64,000 nucleotides of DNA from assembly GCA_022792555.1 (NCBI GenBank), contig JAAWBF010000183.1, positions 1-64,000 of the forward strand, in the 5' to 3' direction. The position numbers were made by a program, and so were the translations under genes. Position 1 is the stretch's first letter; each line of letters begins with the position of its first letter. Source of the stretch: Oscillospiraceae bacterium (GTDB lineage: Bacteria > Bacillota > Clostridia > Oscillospirales > Oscillospiraceae). Below are positions 11,341 to 19,212 of this stretch, piece after piece. The notes beneath the pieces are model-generated. The model was not told where the DNA came from. It was given only the letters and a program-made list of their open reading frames with translations, and made no database searches.

Positions 11341-11378
11341 GTCAAAAATGGGGGTCTTTAGAGAAAGGACAGATGTAC

Positions 11379-12734
11379 ATGAATCAAAGCGAAAATAAAA
11401 TGGCAATTATGCCAGTCAGACGCCTCCTGATCCATATGTCCTGGCCGCCTATGCTCTCTATGCTGCTCCAAGCCCTATACAATATGGTGGACAGTATTTT
11501 CGTAGCGCAGCTCAATGGGGCGGCTTTTATCGCACTGTCTCTATGCTTCCCGGTACAGACCCTTATGACAGCGATTCAGGCGGGAACCGGTGTGGGTGTC
11601 AATGCGATGATTTCCCGCCGTCTGGGAGAAAAGCGTCCAGAAGAGGCAGGCGTTATGGCCACAAACGGATGCTTCCTCTATCTTTTAAGCTGGTTAGCCT
11701 TTTTGGCGTTTGGACTCTTTTTCAGCCGGCCGTTTATGATGCTCTATTCTGAAGACCCGGTTGTCATTGAATACGGCGTTCAATATTTGATGATTGTCAC
11801 CGCAACCTCTATTGGATCTTGTATGCAGTTTGCAGGGGAACGAATTCTTCAAGCCACCGGCAACGCCATAGGCCCGATGGTAATTCAGGGCGTAGGTGCT
11901 ATTGTCAATCTGATTTTGGACCCGATCTTAATTTTTGGTTTGTTTGGATTTCCGAGGTTAGAGGTCGCCGGAGCGGCCCTGGCAACCGGTTTTGGACAGA
12001 TCGTCGGAATGGGAATTGCATTGGTTTTAGTATATCGCAATCAGATGATTAAGCTTAAGCTGCGAGGATTTCGTCCCGACAAAACGGTAATCCTGGAGAT
12101 CTACCGCATTGGTATGCCAGCCATTGCGATGCAGTCCCTTTTTACGCTGATGACCCTCGGCATGAATAAGCTCCTCGATATTTTTACGGATACTGGCGTC
12201 TTTATCATGGGAGCCTATTTTAAAATCCAATCGTTTATTTTTATGCCTGTCTTTGGCCTGAATAACGGTCTAACTCCGGTGGTCAGCTTTAATTACGGTG
12301 CTAAAAACCAAACCCGTGTGGTTGGCCTGATCCGGTTTGCCGTAACCATTGCGGCGGGTGTTATGGTGGGTGGCATGTTGATCTTTCTGATTCTCCCCCA
12401 TGTACTGCTCTCCTTCTTTGACGCGGATCAAACGACACTTGAGGAAGGTGTGCGTATTCTGCGGATCCTCTCCCTCTCTTTCTTGCCTTGTGGTGTCACC
12501 CTTGTGCTCTGTGCCGCCTTTCAGGCGCTTGGCTCCTCTATGCTCAGTTTTGGTTTGAGTATTATTCGGCAGGTTGTGATACTGATGCCGGTAGCCATGA
12601 TATTGGGCTTATTTGTTGGACCAGATATGATCTGGTGGGCCTTTTGTATCTCAGAATCCATTGGTTTTGCAGGCGCCTTGCTCCTCTACCGCCGACTCTA
12701 CCAAACAAAAATTGCGGGTTTGGAGAAGACCTAA
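11379..12734 (+). CDS. MATE family efflux transporter
   Basis: 452 aa multi-TM; LQALYNMVDSIFVAQLNGAAFIALSLCFPVQ and TGVGVNAMISRRLGEK are MATE hallmarks; RBS AGGAC 8 nt before ATG. Confidence 0.93.
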   Translation: MNQSENKMAIMPVRRLLIHMSWPPMLSMLLQALYNMVDSIFVAQLNGAAFIALSLCFPVQTLMTAIQAGTGVGVNAMISRRLGEKRPEEAGVMATNGCFLYLLSWLAFLAFGLFFSRPFMMLYSEDPVVIEYGVQYLMIVTATSIGSCMQFAGERILQATGNAIGPMVIQGVGAIVNLILDPILIFGLFGFPRLEVAGAALATGFGQIVGMGIALVLVYRNQMIKLKLRGFRPDKTVILEIYRIGMPAIAMQSLFTLMTLGMNKLLDIFTDTGVFIMGAYFKIQSFIFMPVFGLNNGLTPVVSFNYGAKNQTRVVGLIRFAVTIAAGVMVGGMLIFLILPHVLLSFFDADQTTLEEGVRILRILSLSFLPCGVTLVLCAAFQALGSSMLSFGLSIIRQVVILMPVAMILGLFVGPDMIWWAFCISESIGFAGALLLYRRLYQTKIAGLEKT

Positions 12735-13051
12735 AATGGTCTCTGTCCCAAAGCGGATACAATCTGCTCAAACTGCTGATGGGTTAATTTCCAGAGTTTA
12801 GAATCACAGTAGAGCATCGGCGCGGTGTAGTCGGCCCGACATTGCAACACGATGCCATGCTGGATATCTCCTACTACACGCTTTCCCATACACTGGGCAC
12901 AGATTCTAAAAATCTGTTCCGATACCCTGCCTGGACCGCGTTCTATCACCCAAAACCAGCCATCGCTGCACCGTAATCTTTGAAATCCGGCATGGATTAA
13001 ATGATCTCTTGTCACTGTTGGCTCAACTCCTTGTGTACCTTCTTCTATCAT
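12731..13051 (-). CDS. Hypothetical protein
   Basis: About 106 aa from MIEEGTQGVEPTV; convergent with MATE (stop codons overlap by 4 bp), divergent from cat-like gene. Confidence 0.5.
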   Translation of the reverse strand: MIEEGTQGVEPTVTRDHLIHAGFQRLRCSDGWFWVIERGPGRVSEQIFRICAQCMGKRVVGDIQHGIVLQCRADYTAPMLYCDSKLWKLTHQQFEQIVSALGQRPF

Positions 13052-13157
13052 ACAGGATTGCAGCGGGATTGACAATACCCTCTCTTTTCCTTGTAAGAAG
13101 AGAGAGGGTATGATAAGATCATAGTACAAGAAAGCCCGCAAGATAGGAGGCGTTGTT

Positions 13158-13811
13158 ATGGCATTTCATCTGATTGATATGGAGACCTGGGAGCGCCAGG
13201 AGCATTATCAATACTACCAAACACAGGTCCACACTGGCTACACTTTGACGGTTAACATGAAAATTACGACACTTCTTAACGAACTCAAACGCCGGAAGCT
13301 GCGTTTTTATCCCACCTTTCTCTATATCACCGCCACTGCTGTCAATCAGCATCGAGAAATGCGCATGGACCGCAATGAGAACCAGGCGCTGGGCTATTGG
13401 GATCAATGCAACCCGTCCTATACGATTTTCCATTCAGACGATCACACCTTTTCCGACATTTGGACCCTCTATTCGGCGGACTTTTCTACGTTCTACCGGA
13501 ATTGTGTCCAGGATATGGAGTGCTGGCAGGAGGTCAAAGGAATAAAGACAAAACCAGGACGGCCAGATAACTTTACCCCTATCTCCTGCCTGCCATGGCT
13601 TTCCTATGGATCCATGAGCTACGATACGCCGATGACTGCGCCAATGCTGTTTCCCGTGATCCTATTTGGCCGATATGAAAGCAAAGACGGCGAAGTCCTT
13701 CTCCCCTTCTCTGTCCATGTCCAGCACAGTGTAGCAGATGGATATCATACCGCAATGTTCCTTCAGACGGTCCAAAGGCTGGCAGATACTTATGCCAATT
13801 GGATGGTTTGA
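13158..13811 (+). CDS. Chloramphenicol acetyltransferase-like protein (type A CAT fold)
   Basis: 217 aa; CAT-like N-terminus and catalytic HxxxDG motif (HVQHSVADGYHTAMF); RBS AGGAGG before ATG. Confidence 0.85.
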   Translation: MAFHLIDMETWERQEHYQYYQTQVHTGYTLTVNMKITTLLNELKRRKLRFYPTFLYITATAVNQHREMRMDRNENQALGYWDQCNPSYTIFHSDDHTFSDIWTLYSADFSTFYRNCVQDMECWQEVKGIKTKPGRPDNFTPISCLPWLSYGSMSYDTPMTAPMLFPVILFGRYESKDGEVLLPFSVHVQHSVADGYHTAMFLQTVQRLADTYANWMV

Positions 13812-14293
13812 TCGCGAACGAGCTTGTCCCGCACCAGCATGAGGGTAAATCCCAATAAATTTTGTCCACGCCATGCTTCGATCTCAAAGCGTTTTTCATC
13901 TCTCATAGACAGGCCAATCCCCCAAATCCGGTCCTGCACGGCACATTCGGCCAAGATATCCTGCTGAGTCCCAAGGAGCTTGTCCCGCAAAATATCGTTT
14001 TGACGGAACTTCTCCAGCAGTCCCTCATAGACCAGAACCTGCCTCATACCGCTCCAGATAAGATCGTCATAGTGTTGGACAGAACGTCCCAATGCCTTGA
14101 TCTTTCCTACATTTGAGGTCATTAAAATTTGGGAGGCAGTCTCCAAATCATGAAACAGCTCTGCTTTCCGGTACATCATATACTGCTCCATAGAGGAAAA
14201 TGCAATACCAGCTTTCATAAAATCAGAGAGAAACCAATTGCTCAAGTATCCATTGACTTCTTCCGGATTGTGGAAACAGACAATACGCCTCAA
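13790..14293 (-). CDS. NADAR domain protein (YbiA-like N-glycosidase family)
   Basis: 167 aa; GYLSNWFLSDFMKAGIAFSSMEQYMMYRKAELF...VWSG/IWSGMRQVLVYEGLLEKFRQN...LLGTQQDILAECAVQDRIWGIGLS. Confidence 0.88.
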   Translation of the reverse strand: MRRIVCFHNPEEVNGYLSNWFLSDFMKAGIAFSSMEQYMMYRKAELFHDLETASQILMTSNVGKIKALGRSVQHYDDLIWSGMRQVLVYEGLLEKFRQNDILRDKLLGTQQDILAECAVQDRIWGIGLSMRDEKRFEIEAWRGQNLLGFTLMLVRDKLVRDQTIQLA

Positions 14294-14317
14294 GAAAAGA
14301 ACCTCCTTTTCAAACTG

Positions 14318-14668
14318 TCACGATTCGTAAAACTTACCCTTGAAGAAATTTTCATGGCCAAGAGGTTTTGCGGTCAGTTTGAATATCACACAGCCGTCAG
14401 GACAGACAATCACTTTGCTGTATTTGCTCTCACCACCGATATTTTCTAAATCCCCTCCGCTTCGGATCGCTTCCATGATGGGATATAACATCATCATTAC
14501 TTTTGAACAGATGCCATATCCATCTGCATTTACGGGACAGCCATAGGTACATTGATACTTGTCTCCTAGCTCTTCCCCATTGCGGCAATACCGCTCCGTA
14601 TGATCCCCGCGCAGAAAACCGATTACCTCGATTTCAAATTCGTATTCTTCCTCATACCATTTTTTCAC
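14318..14668 (-). CDS. TIGR04076 family protein
   Basis: 116 aa; EYEFEIEVIGFLRGDHTERYCRNGEELGDKYQCTYGCPVNADGYGICSKVMMMLYPIMEAIRSGGDLENIGG matches the family pattern. Confidence 0.75.
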   Translation of the reverse strand: MKKWYEEEYEFEIEVIGFLRGDHTERYCRNGEELGDKYQCTYGCPVNADGYGICSKVMMMLYPIMEAIRSGGDLENIGGESKYSKVIVCPDGCVIFKLTAKPLGHENFFKGKFYES

Positions 14669-14955
14669 TGTGCTCCTCCTCTAATTTGCTGCATGTTTAT
14701 GGCGTCTTCCTCTAAAACATAGAATCCCCAGATACAATTGCTGAATTCTCCGGCGGCAAAGGTATGTTTCTGATGATGGACAAGAACTGTATAGATAGAA
14801 AAGCGATAGGCTTGCCCGTATAAGGGATCGTGAATCACAACAGACTGACCTGTGCTTTCCCATGGGTACTCAAAAATATTGATGCCGAACAGGGTTATGT
14901 TCCCCTCCACACCGACGGTTTCGTATTTCCAGGTTGTTTCTTTATCAAGATCCAT
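14665..14955 (-). CDS. Hypothetical protein
   Basis: 96 aa; ATGA overlap with the TIGR04076 gene implies translational coupling. Confidence 0.55.
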   Translation of the reverse strand: MDLDKETTWKYETVGVEGNITLFGINIFEYPWESTGQSVVIHDPLYGQAYRFSIYTVLVHHQKHTFAAGEFSNCIWGFYVLEEDAINMQQIRGGAQ

Positions 14956-15166
14956 ATATGCCGCGGCCTTTCTGTCTCAGGACGGTTTTTTCCTATTATA
15001 TAACATGGCAAAGCCCACGACAAGGAGTTTAGTACAACAAATGGAAGCTACGGCAATCTTCAAAATTGTTGCCGCCGTTTTTCTCCTCTCCCCATACCAT
15101 TTCTATCGTCCAGATTTAAGGAGAAAAGGCCCCTGTCCTGTCTGTAAAAATCGGCAAAACTCACTC

Positions 15167-15195
15167 TTGACAAACGAGAAACCCTTCGATACAAT
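15167..15195 (+). promoter_or_regulatory. Sigma-A promoter for the T-box/leuA transcript
   Basis: TTGACA (15167-15172), 17 bp, TACAAT (15190-15195). Confidence 0.75.
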
Positions 15196-15217
15196 AAGGG
15201 TCAGTTATAATTTGAAC

Positions 15218-15470
15218 GGCGATGATGGGAAAAAAGACAGTCCCTCCCCTCTCAGAGAGCTGGTGGTTGGTGCGAACCAGTGAGCGGGTGTTCTTGTCCA
15301 ACTGGTCCCGGAGCGGTCTGCCTGAACGATGAGTAGGGCAGAACGGCTGGCCTCGTTATTGGCTGTGGCCTTGTTAGAGGCTGTGAGGGCTGTCCGGGCG
15401 ACCGGTGGCTGAATCAGGGTGGTACCGCGTGATAACGCCCCTGACCGAAATTCGGTCGGGGGCGTTTTTT
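15218..15470 (+). ncRNA. T-box riboswitch leader
   Basis: Stem I features AGAGAGCTGGTGGTTGGTGCGAACCAG, GAACGATGAGTAGGGCAGA, and T-box AGGGTGGTACCGCG at 15416-15429, followed by terminator. Confidence 0.95.
15434..15470 (+). terminator. T-box terminator
   Basis: AACGCCCCTGACCGAAATTCGGTCGGGGGCGTTTTTT. Confidence 0.92.
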
Positions 15471-15498
15471 GTCCCCCTGACCATGGGAGGTTTCTAAT

Positions 15499-17184
15499 AT
15501 GAAAAAAGCCTATGAAAAGTACATTCCTTTTGTCCCTATCAAGATGAAAACACGCCAGTGGCCAGATCGGGAGATCAAACATGCCCCTATTTGGTGTTCT
15601 GTCGATCTGCGGGATGGAAACCAGGCGTTGGTAGATCCTATGAATCTGGAGGAAAAGCTGGAGTATTTTCATACCCTGGTGAACATCGGAGTCAAGGAGA
15701 TCGAAATCGGATTCCCCTCTGCCTCAGAGACGGAGTATGAGATTTGCAGAACACTGATCGATGGGGGGCACATTCCAGATGATGTCACCATTCAAGTCCT
15801 GGTCCAGGCCAGACCCCATCTCATCCAGAAGACCTTTGATGCCATTCAGGGTGCTAAGCATGTGATTCTTCACTTCTACAACTCCACCTCTACCCTTCAG
15901 CGTAAAGTGGTCTTCCACTCCGACACTGCGGGCATTACTCAGATCGCCGTCGATGCCGCCAAGCTCATCTATGAGCTCTCCCAGCCCATGATCGCCTCCG
16001 GTATGGACTTGCGGTATGAGTATTCTCCGGAGTCCTTTATGGGGACCGAGATGGATTATGCAGTTGAAATCTGTCAGGCAGTGCTTGAGAACCTCCATGC
16101 TACGCCGGAGAAGAAGGTTATCCTCAATCTGCCTACCACAGTAGAGAACTGTATGCCTAACTACTTTGCCGATGAGATCGAATACTTCATCCAAAAGCTC
16201 CCCAGCCGGGACTGCGCGATCATCTCCCTCCACCCCCATAACGACCGCGGCAGTGGAGTTGCTACTGCAGAAATGGGCTTGCTGGCCGGGGCGGAGCGAA
16301 TTGAAGCCACCCTCTTTGGCAATGGCGAACGGACCGGCAATGTGGATATGGTCACGCTGGCTATGAACATGTACACGCAGGGGATCGATCCAAAACTGGA
16401 TTTCTCTAACATCAATAAGATCCGTGACATGTATGAGCGGTGTACCAAGATGAAGGTGGGAGAACGGCAGCCCTATGTAGGAGAGCTGGTCTTCACCGCT
16501 TTCTCAGGCTCCCACCAAGACGCAATTAACAAGGGAACTCACTATATGGAGGAGAGCAACAGCGAGTTTTGGGAGATCCCCTATCTGCCCATCGACCCTG
16601 CCGATGTGGGACGGCAGTATGAGCCCATCATCCGCATCAACAGCCAGTCCGGCAAGGGCGGCGCGGCCTTTGTCATGCAGCACAATTTTGGGTTTGAGCT
16701 ACCCAAGGCCATGCACGCAGAATTCGGCCATATCGTTCAGGTAGAAACCGATCGGGTAGGTACGGAACTCAAGCCGGATCGGATTTATGAGCTGTTTCAG
16801 ACCCACTATATTAACGCTACAACCCCCTATCAGCTCATCCGCCATTCCTTTGCAGAGTTTACCGATGACGATGGGCACTCCCATGTCACCTTTGCAGGAA
16901 CCCTCCGCCATAAGGAGACCATATTCTCTGTACAGGGATCTGGAAACGGCCCCATTGACGCATTCTTCAACGCTATTCACGGTCAGAAAATCGACCGCTT
17001 TACCTTTGTGGATTACAAGGAACACGCCATTACCCGTGGCTCTGACTCTCAGGCTGTCGCCTATATTCTCCTGCGGGATCAGGCTGGCAGGGATGTCTTC
17101 GGCGTAGGTGTCTCCCATAACATCAACCTAGCGCCTTTAAAGGGAATTCTCTCAGCCATCAACCGCTCCATCAGTGGATGCTGA
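15499..17184 (+). CDS. leuA: 2-isopropylmalate synthase
   Basis: 561 aa; APIWCSVDLRDGNQALVDPM, HPHNDRGSGVATAEMGLLAGAERIEATLFGNGERTGNVDMVTLAMNMYTQGIDP; downstream of T-box. Confidence 0.95.
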   Translation: MKKAYEKYIPFVPIKMKTRQWPDREIKHAPIWCSVDLRDGNQALVDPMNLEEKLEYFHTLVNIGVKEIEIGFPSASETEYEICRTLIDGGHIPDDVTIQVLVQARPHLIQKTFDAIQGAKHVILHFYNSTSTLQRKVVFHSDTAGITQIAVDAAKLIYELSQPMIASGMDLRYEYSPESFMGTEMDYAVEICQAVLENLHATPEKKVILNLPTTVENCMPNYFADEIEYFIQKLPSRDCAIISLHPHNDRGSGVATAEMGLLAGAERIEATLFGNGERTGNVDMVTLAMNMYTQGIDPKLDFSNINKIRDMYERCTKMKVGERQPYVGELVFTAFSGSHQDAINKGTHYMEESNSEFWEIPYLPIDPADVGRQYEPIIRINSQSGKGGAAFVMQHNFGFELPKAMHAEFGHIVQVETDRVGTELKPDRIYELFQTHYINATTPYQLIRHSFAEFTDDDGHSHVTFAGTLRHKETIFSVQGSGNGPIDAFFNAIHGQKIDRFTFVDYKEHAITRGSDSQAVAYILLRDQAGRDVFGVGVSHNINLAPLKGILSAINRSISGC

Positions 17185-18556
17185 CTGTACGCTGAAAGCG
17201 GAACAGTAGAGCAAGCGCCTCTGGAGCCAGGAGCAGCAATGCGGTGAGATTGGGCAAGGCCATCAAGCCGTTAAAGACATCGGCCATCTGCCACACGGCG
17301 GACAGATCAATGACGCTTCCAGCAGCGACGGAGACCAGAAATACCAGCCGGTAGGGCCAGATCCAGCGATGGGAGCCGATGAGATAGGTCAGCGCACGCT
17401 CTCCATAGTAGCTCCACCCCAGCAGAGAGGTAAAGGCAAATAACAGCAGACATACAGACACGAGTCTGGCACCCCACGGACCAAACACCGTACAAAAAGC
17501 GGCCGCAGACAGCGGAGCCCCGACCATTGCAGATGTTACCTGCCCACTGGCTTGTGCGAGTAGTGCTGTCTCTGGCTGATAAACTCCAGTCGTCAGGATG
17601 ACCAATGCGGTGATGGAGCAGACAAGCAGAGTGGAAATAAAGACCTCAAAAATGCCCCACATCCCCTGCTCTGCGGGGTCCCTGACCTGGGCGGCAGCAT
17701 GGGCTATGGCGGAGGAACCCATGCCGGCCTCATTGGTAAAGACGCCTCTGGCAATGCCATAGCGCATAGCCGTAGCGACAGAATAGCCTGTTCCTCCCCC
17801 AAGAGCGGCTCTAGGTATAAAAGCGCAGGTTATAATCTGTTCCAGGGCTGGTAGAATGGCGTACCAATGGACGGCGAGTACGATCAACCCACCGCCTAGA
17901 AAGAGTAGCGCCATACAGGGAACGAGTTTTTCACTGACTGCACCAATCCGGCCAATGCCCCCTAAAATGACTGCCCCGGTCAGAAGCGCGGTCACAAGGC
18001 CAACAGGGAACCGATCCCAGCCAAACGTATGCTCTAAGGCAGTGGCAATGGAGTTGCTTTGAACCAGATTACCGCCTCCAAGGGAGGCGGCCACACAGCA
18101 CAGGGAGAAGAAGCAGGCCAAAAACCGGCTACGCAGGCCACGTTCCATATAGTACATGGGTCCTCCCTGCCAGCCGCCCTCCGGGGTGCGCTCCCGATAG
18201 CGGACAGCTAATGTTTTCTCTGCACAGCCGGTCATCATACCAAGGAAGGCAGAGATCCACATCCAAAAGACTGCCCCAGGTCCGCCATAAAAAATGGCTG
18301 TGGCCACACCAGCAATACTACCGGTGCCAATGGTGGAGGCCAGGGCAGTTGCCAGGGCCTGAAACTGAGTCAGCCCCTTCCCTCCCCCATGCTGCTTTGG
18401 CTTGAATAAATTGCCTAGCGTTGTCTTGAGCCAGAGACCACACTCAAATACCTGAAAAAAACCGGTGCGGACCGAGTAATACAGCCCCACCAGCAAAAAG
18501 AATCCAAGCAGCCAAGGATTCCAGATAAAATCCCCCAGCCGTTCCCAAAACGTCAT
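17171..18556 (-). CDS. Sodium:alanine/glycine symporter (AGCS family)
   Basis: LTQFQALATALASTIGTGSIAGVATAIFYGGPGAVFWMWISAFLGMMTGCAEKTLAVRYRERT...GGPMYYMERGL; RBS AGGAGGTG. Confidence 0.93.
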   Translation of the reverse strand: MTFWERLGDFIWNPWLLGFFLLVGLYYSVRTGFFQVFECGLWLKTTLGNLFKPKQHGGGKGLTQFQALATALASTIGTGSIAGVATAIFYGGPGAVFWMWISAFLGMMTGCAEKTLAVRYRERTPEGGWQGGPMYYMERGLRSRFLACFFSLCCVAASLGGGNLVQSNSIATALEHTFGWDRFPVGLVTALLTGAVILGGIGRIGAVSEKLVPCMALLFLGGGLIVLAVHWYAILPALEQIITCAFIPRAALGGGTGYSVATAMRYGIARGVFTNEAGMGSSAIAHAAAQVRDPAEQGMWGIFEVFISTLLVCSITALVILTTGVYQPETALLAQASGQVTSAMVGAPLSAAAFCTVFGPWGARLVSVCLLLFAFTSLLGWSYYGERALTYLIGSHRWIWPYRLVFLVSVAAGSVIDLSAVWQMADVFNGLMALPNLTALLLLAPEALALLFRFQRTVSIH

Positions 18557-18582
18557 GTCCACACCTCCTGTCCCAAAGGTAT

Positions 18583-18622
18583 GCAGAAAGCCGCAGGTAC
18601 ATGACACCTGCGGCTTTCTGCT
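18583..18622. repeat. Long perfect inverted repeat (hairpin) in 5' region of the AGCS gene
   Basis: GCAGAAAGCCGCAGGT-acatgac-ACCTGCGGCTTTCTGC. Confidence 0.8.
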
Positions 18623-18699
18623 TCGAGCGGGGATATGGTCCTAATTCAGTGTTTGGTCCCTTCTCATAACCGTCTCATCCAAAGCGGTACACCTCACCA

Positions 18700-19206
18700 T
18701 CATGATTCCATAGTCAACGCTTTGATTTCCGTTGCTGTCTGTTCTGGTGTCAGAGCCGAGATATCAATTTTTATGGTGTTCAGCCGATGATACAGCGGAA
18801 GACGGCGGACACTGTTTTCAATTGCATCTGAAGCCCGCAGGCCGGAGTCAATATCCTTTTGCAGGCGTTTTATAAGTGCTTGAGGGGTGCAGATCAGGGA
18901 GACTGTTGTTACCTTACAGTTTTCCATGTCTAATCTAGAGCAGATATCGTCAAGAATACGCTGCTGATCCATCACCCAGCAAAAAATAATATGTTCATAG
19001 GCACTGCAATGGAGAAACTGGTTTAAAAGATAACAGATATTCTCCATTACCATGGCCTTGGTCTCCTCTGTCACCTGAAATGGGTCCGCATCCCAGCACC
19101 AGTCTCCATCTAGAAAAACAGAGTAACCCAGTTTTTTCTTCAGTATCTGGCAGACAGTGGTCTTTCCCACACCCATTGTGCCGCCGATCAGATAGAGCTG
19201 CTTCAT
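18700..19206 (-). CDS. P-loop nucleotide kinase-like ATPase
   Basis: 168 aa; Walker A GGTMGVGKTTVCQIL near N-terminus. Confidence 0.7.
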   Translation of the reverse strand: MKQLYLIGGTMGVGKTTVCQILKKKLGYSVFLDGDWCWDADPFQVTEETKAMVMENICYLLNQFLHCSAYEHIIFCWVMDQQRILDDICSRLDMENCKVTTVSLICTPQALIKRLQKDIDSGLRASDAIENSVRRLPLYHRLNTIKIDISALTPEQTATEIKALTMES

Positions 19207-19212
19207 AGGACC

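Noticed and set aside
13158-13811. Calling the CAT-like gene a proven chloramphenicol resistance determinant
   Set aside because: The catalytic motif is present but the protein is divergent and there is no mobile element nearby; resistance cannot be asserted from sequence alone.
13790-14955. Calling the NADAR cassette a defence or toxin-antitoxin system
   Set aside because: No DarT-like or other toxin partner is visible in the window; function left open.
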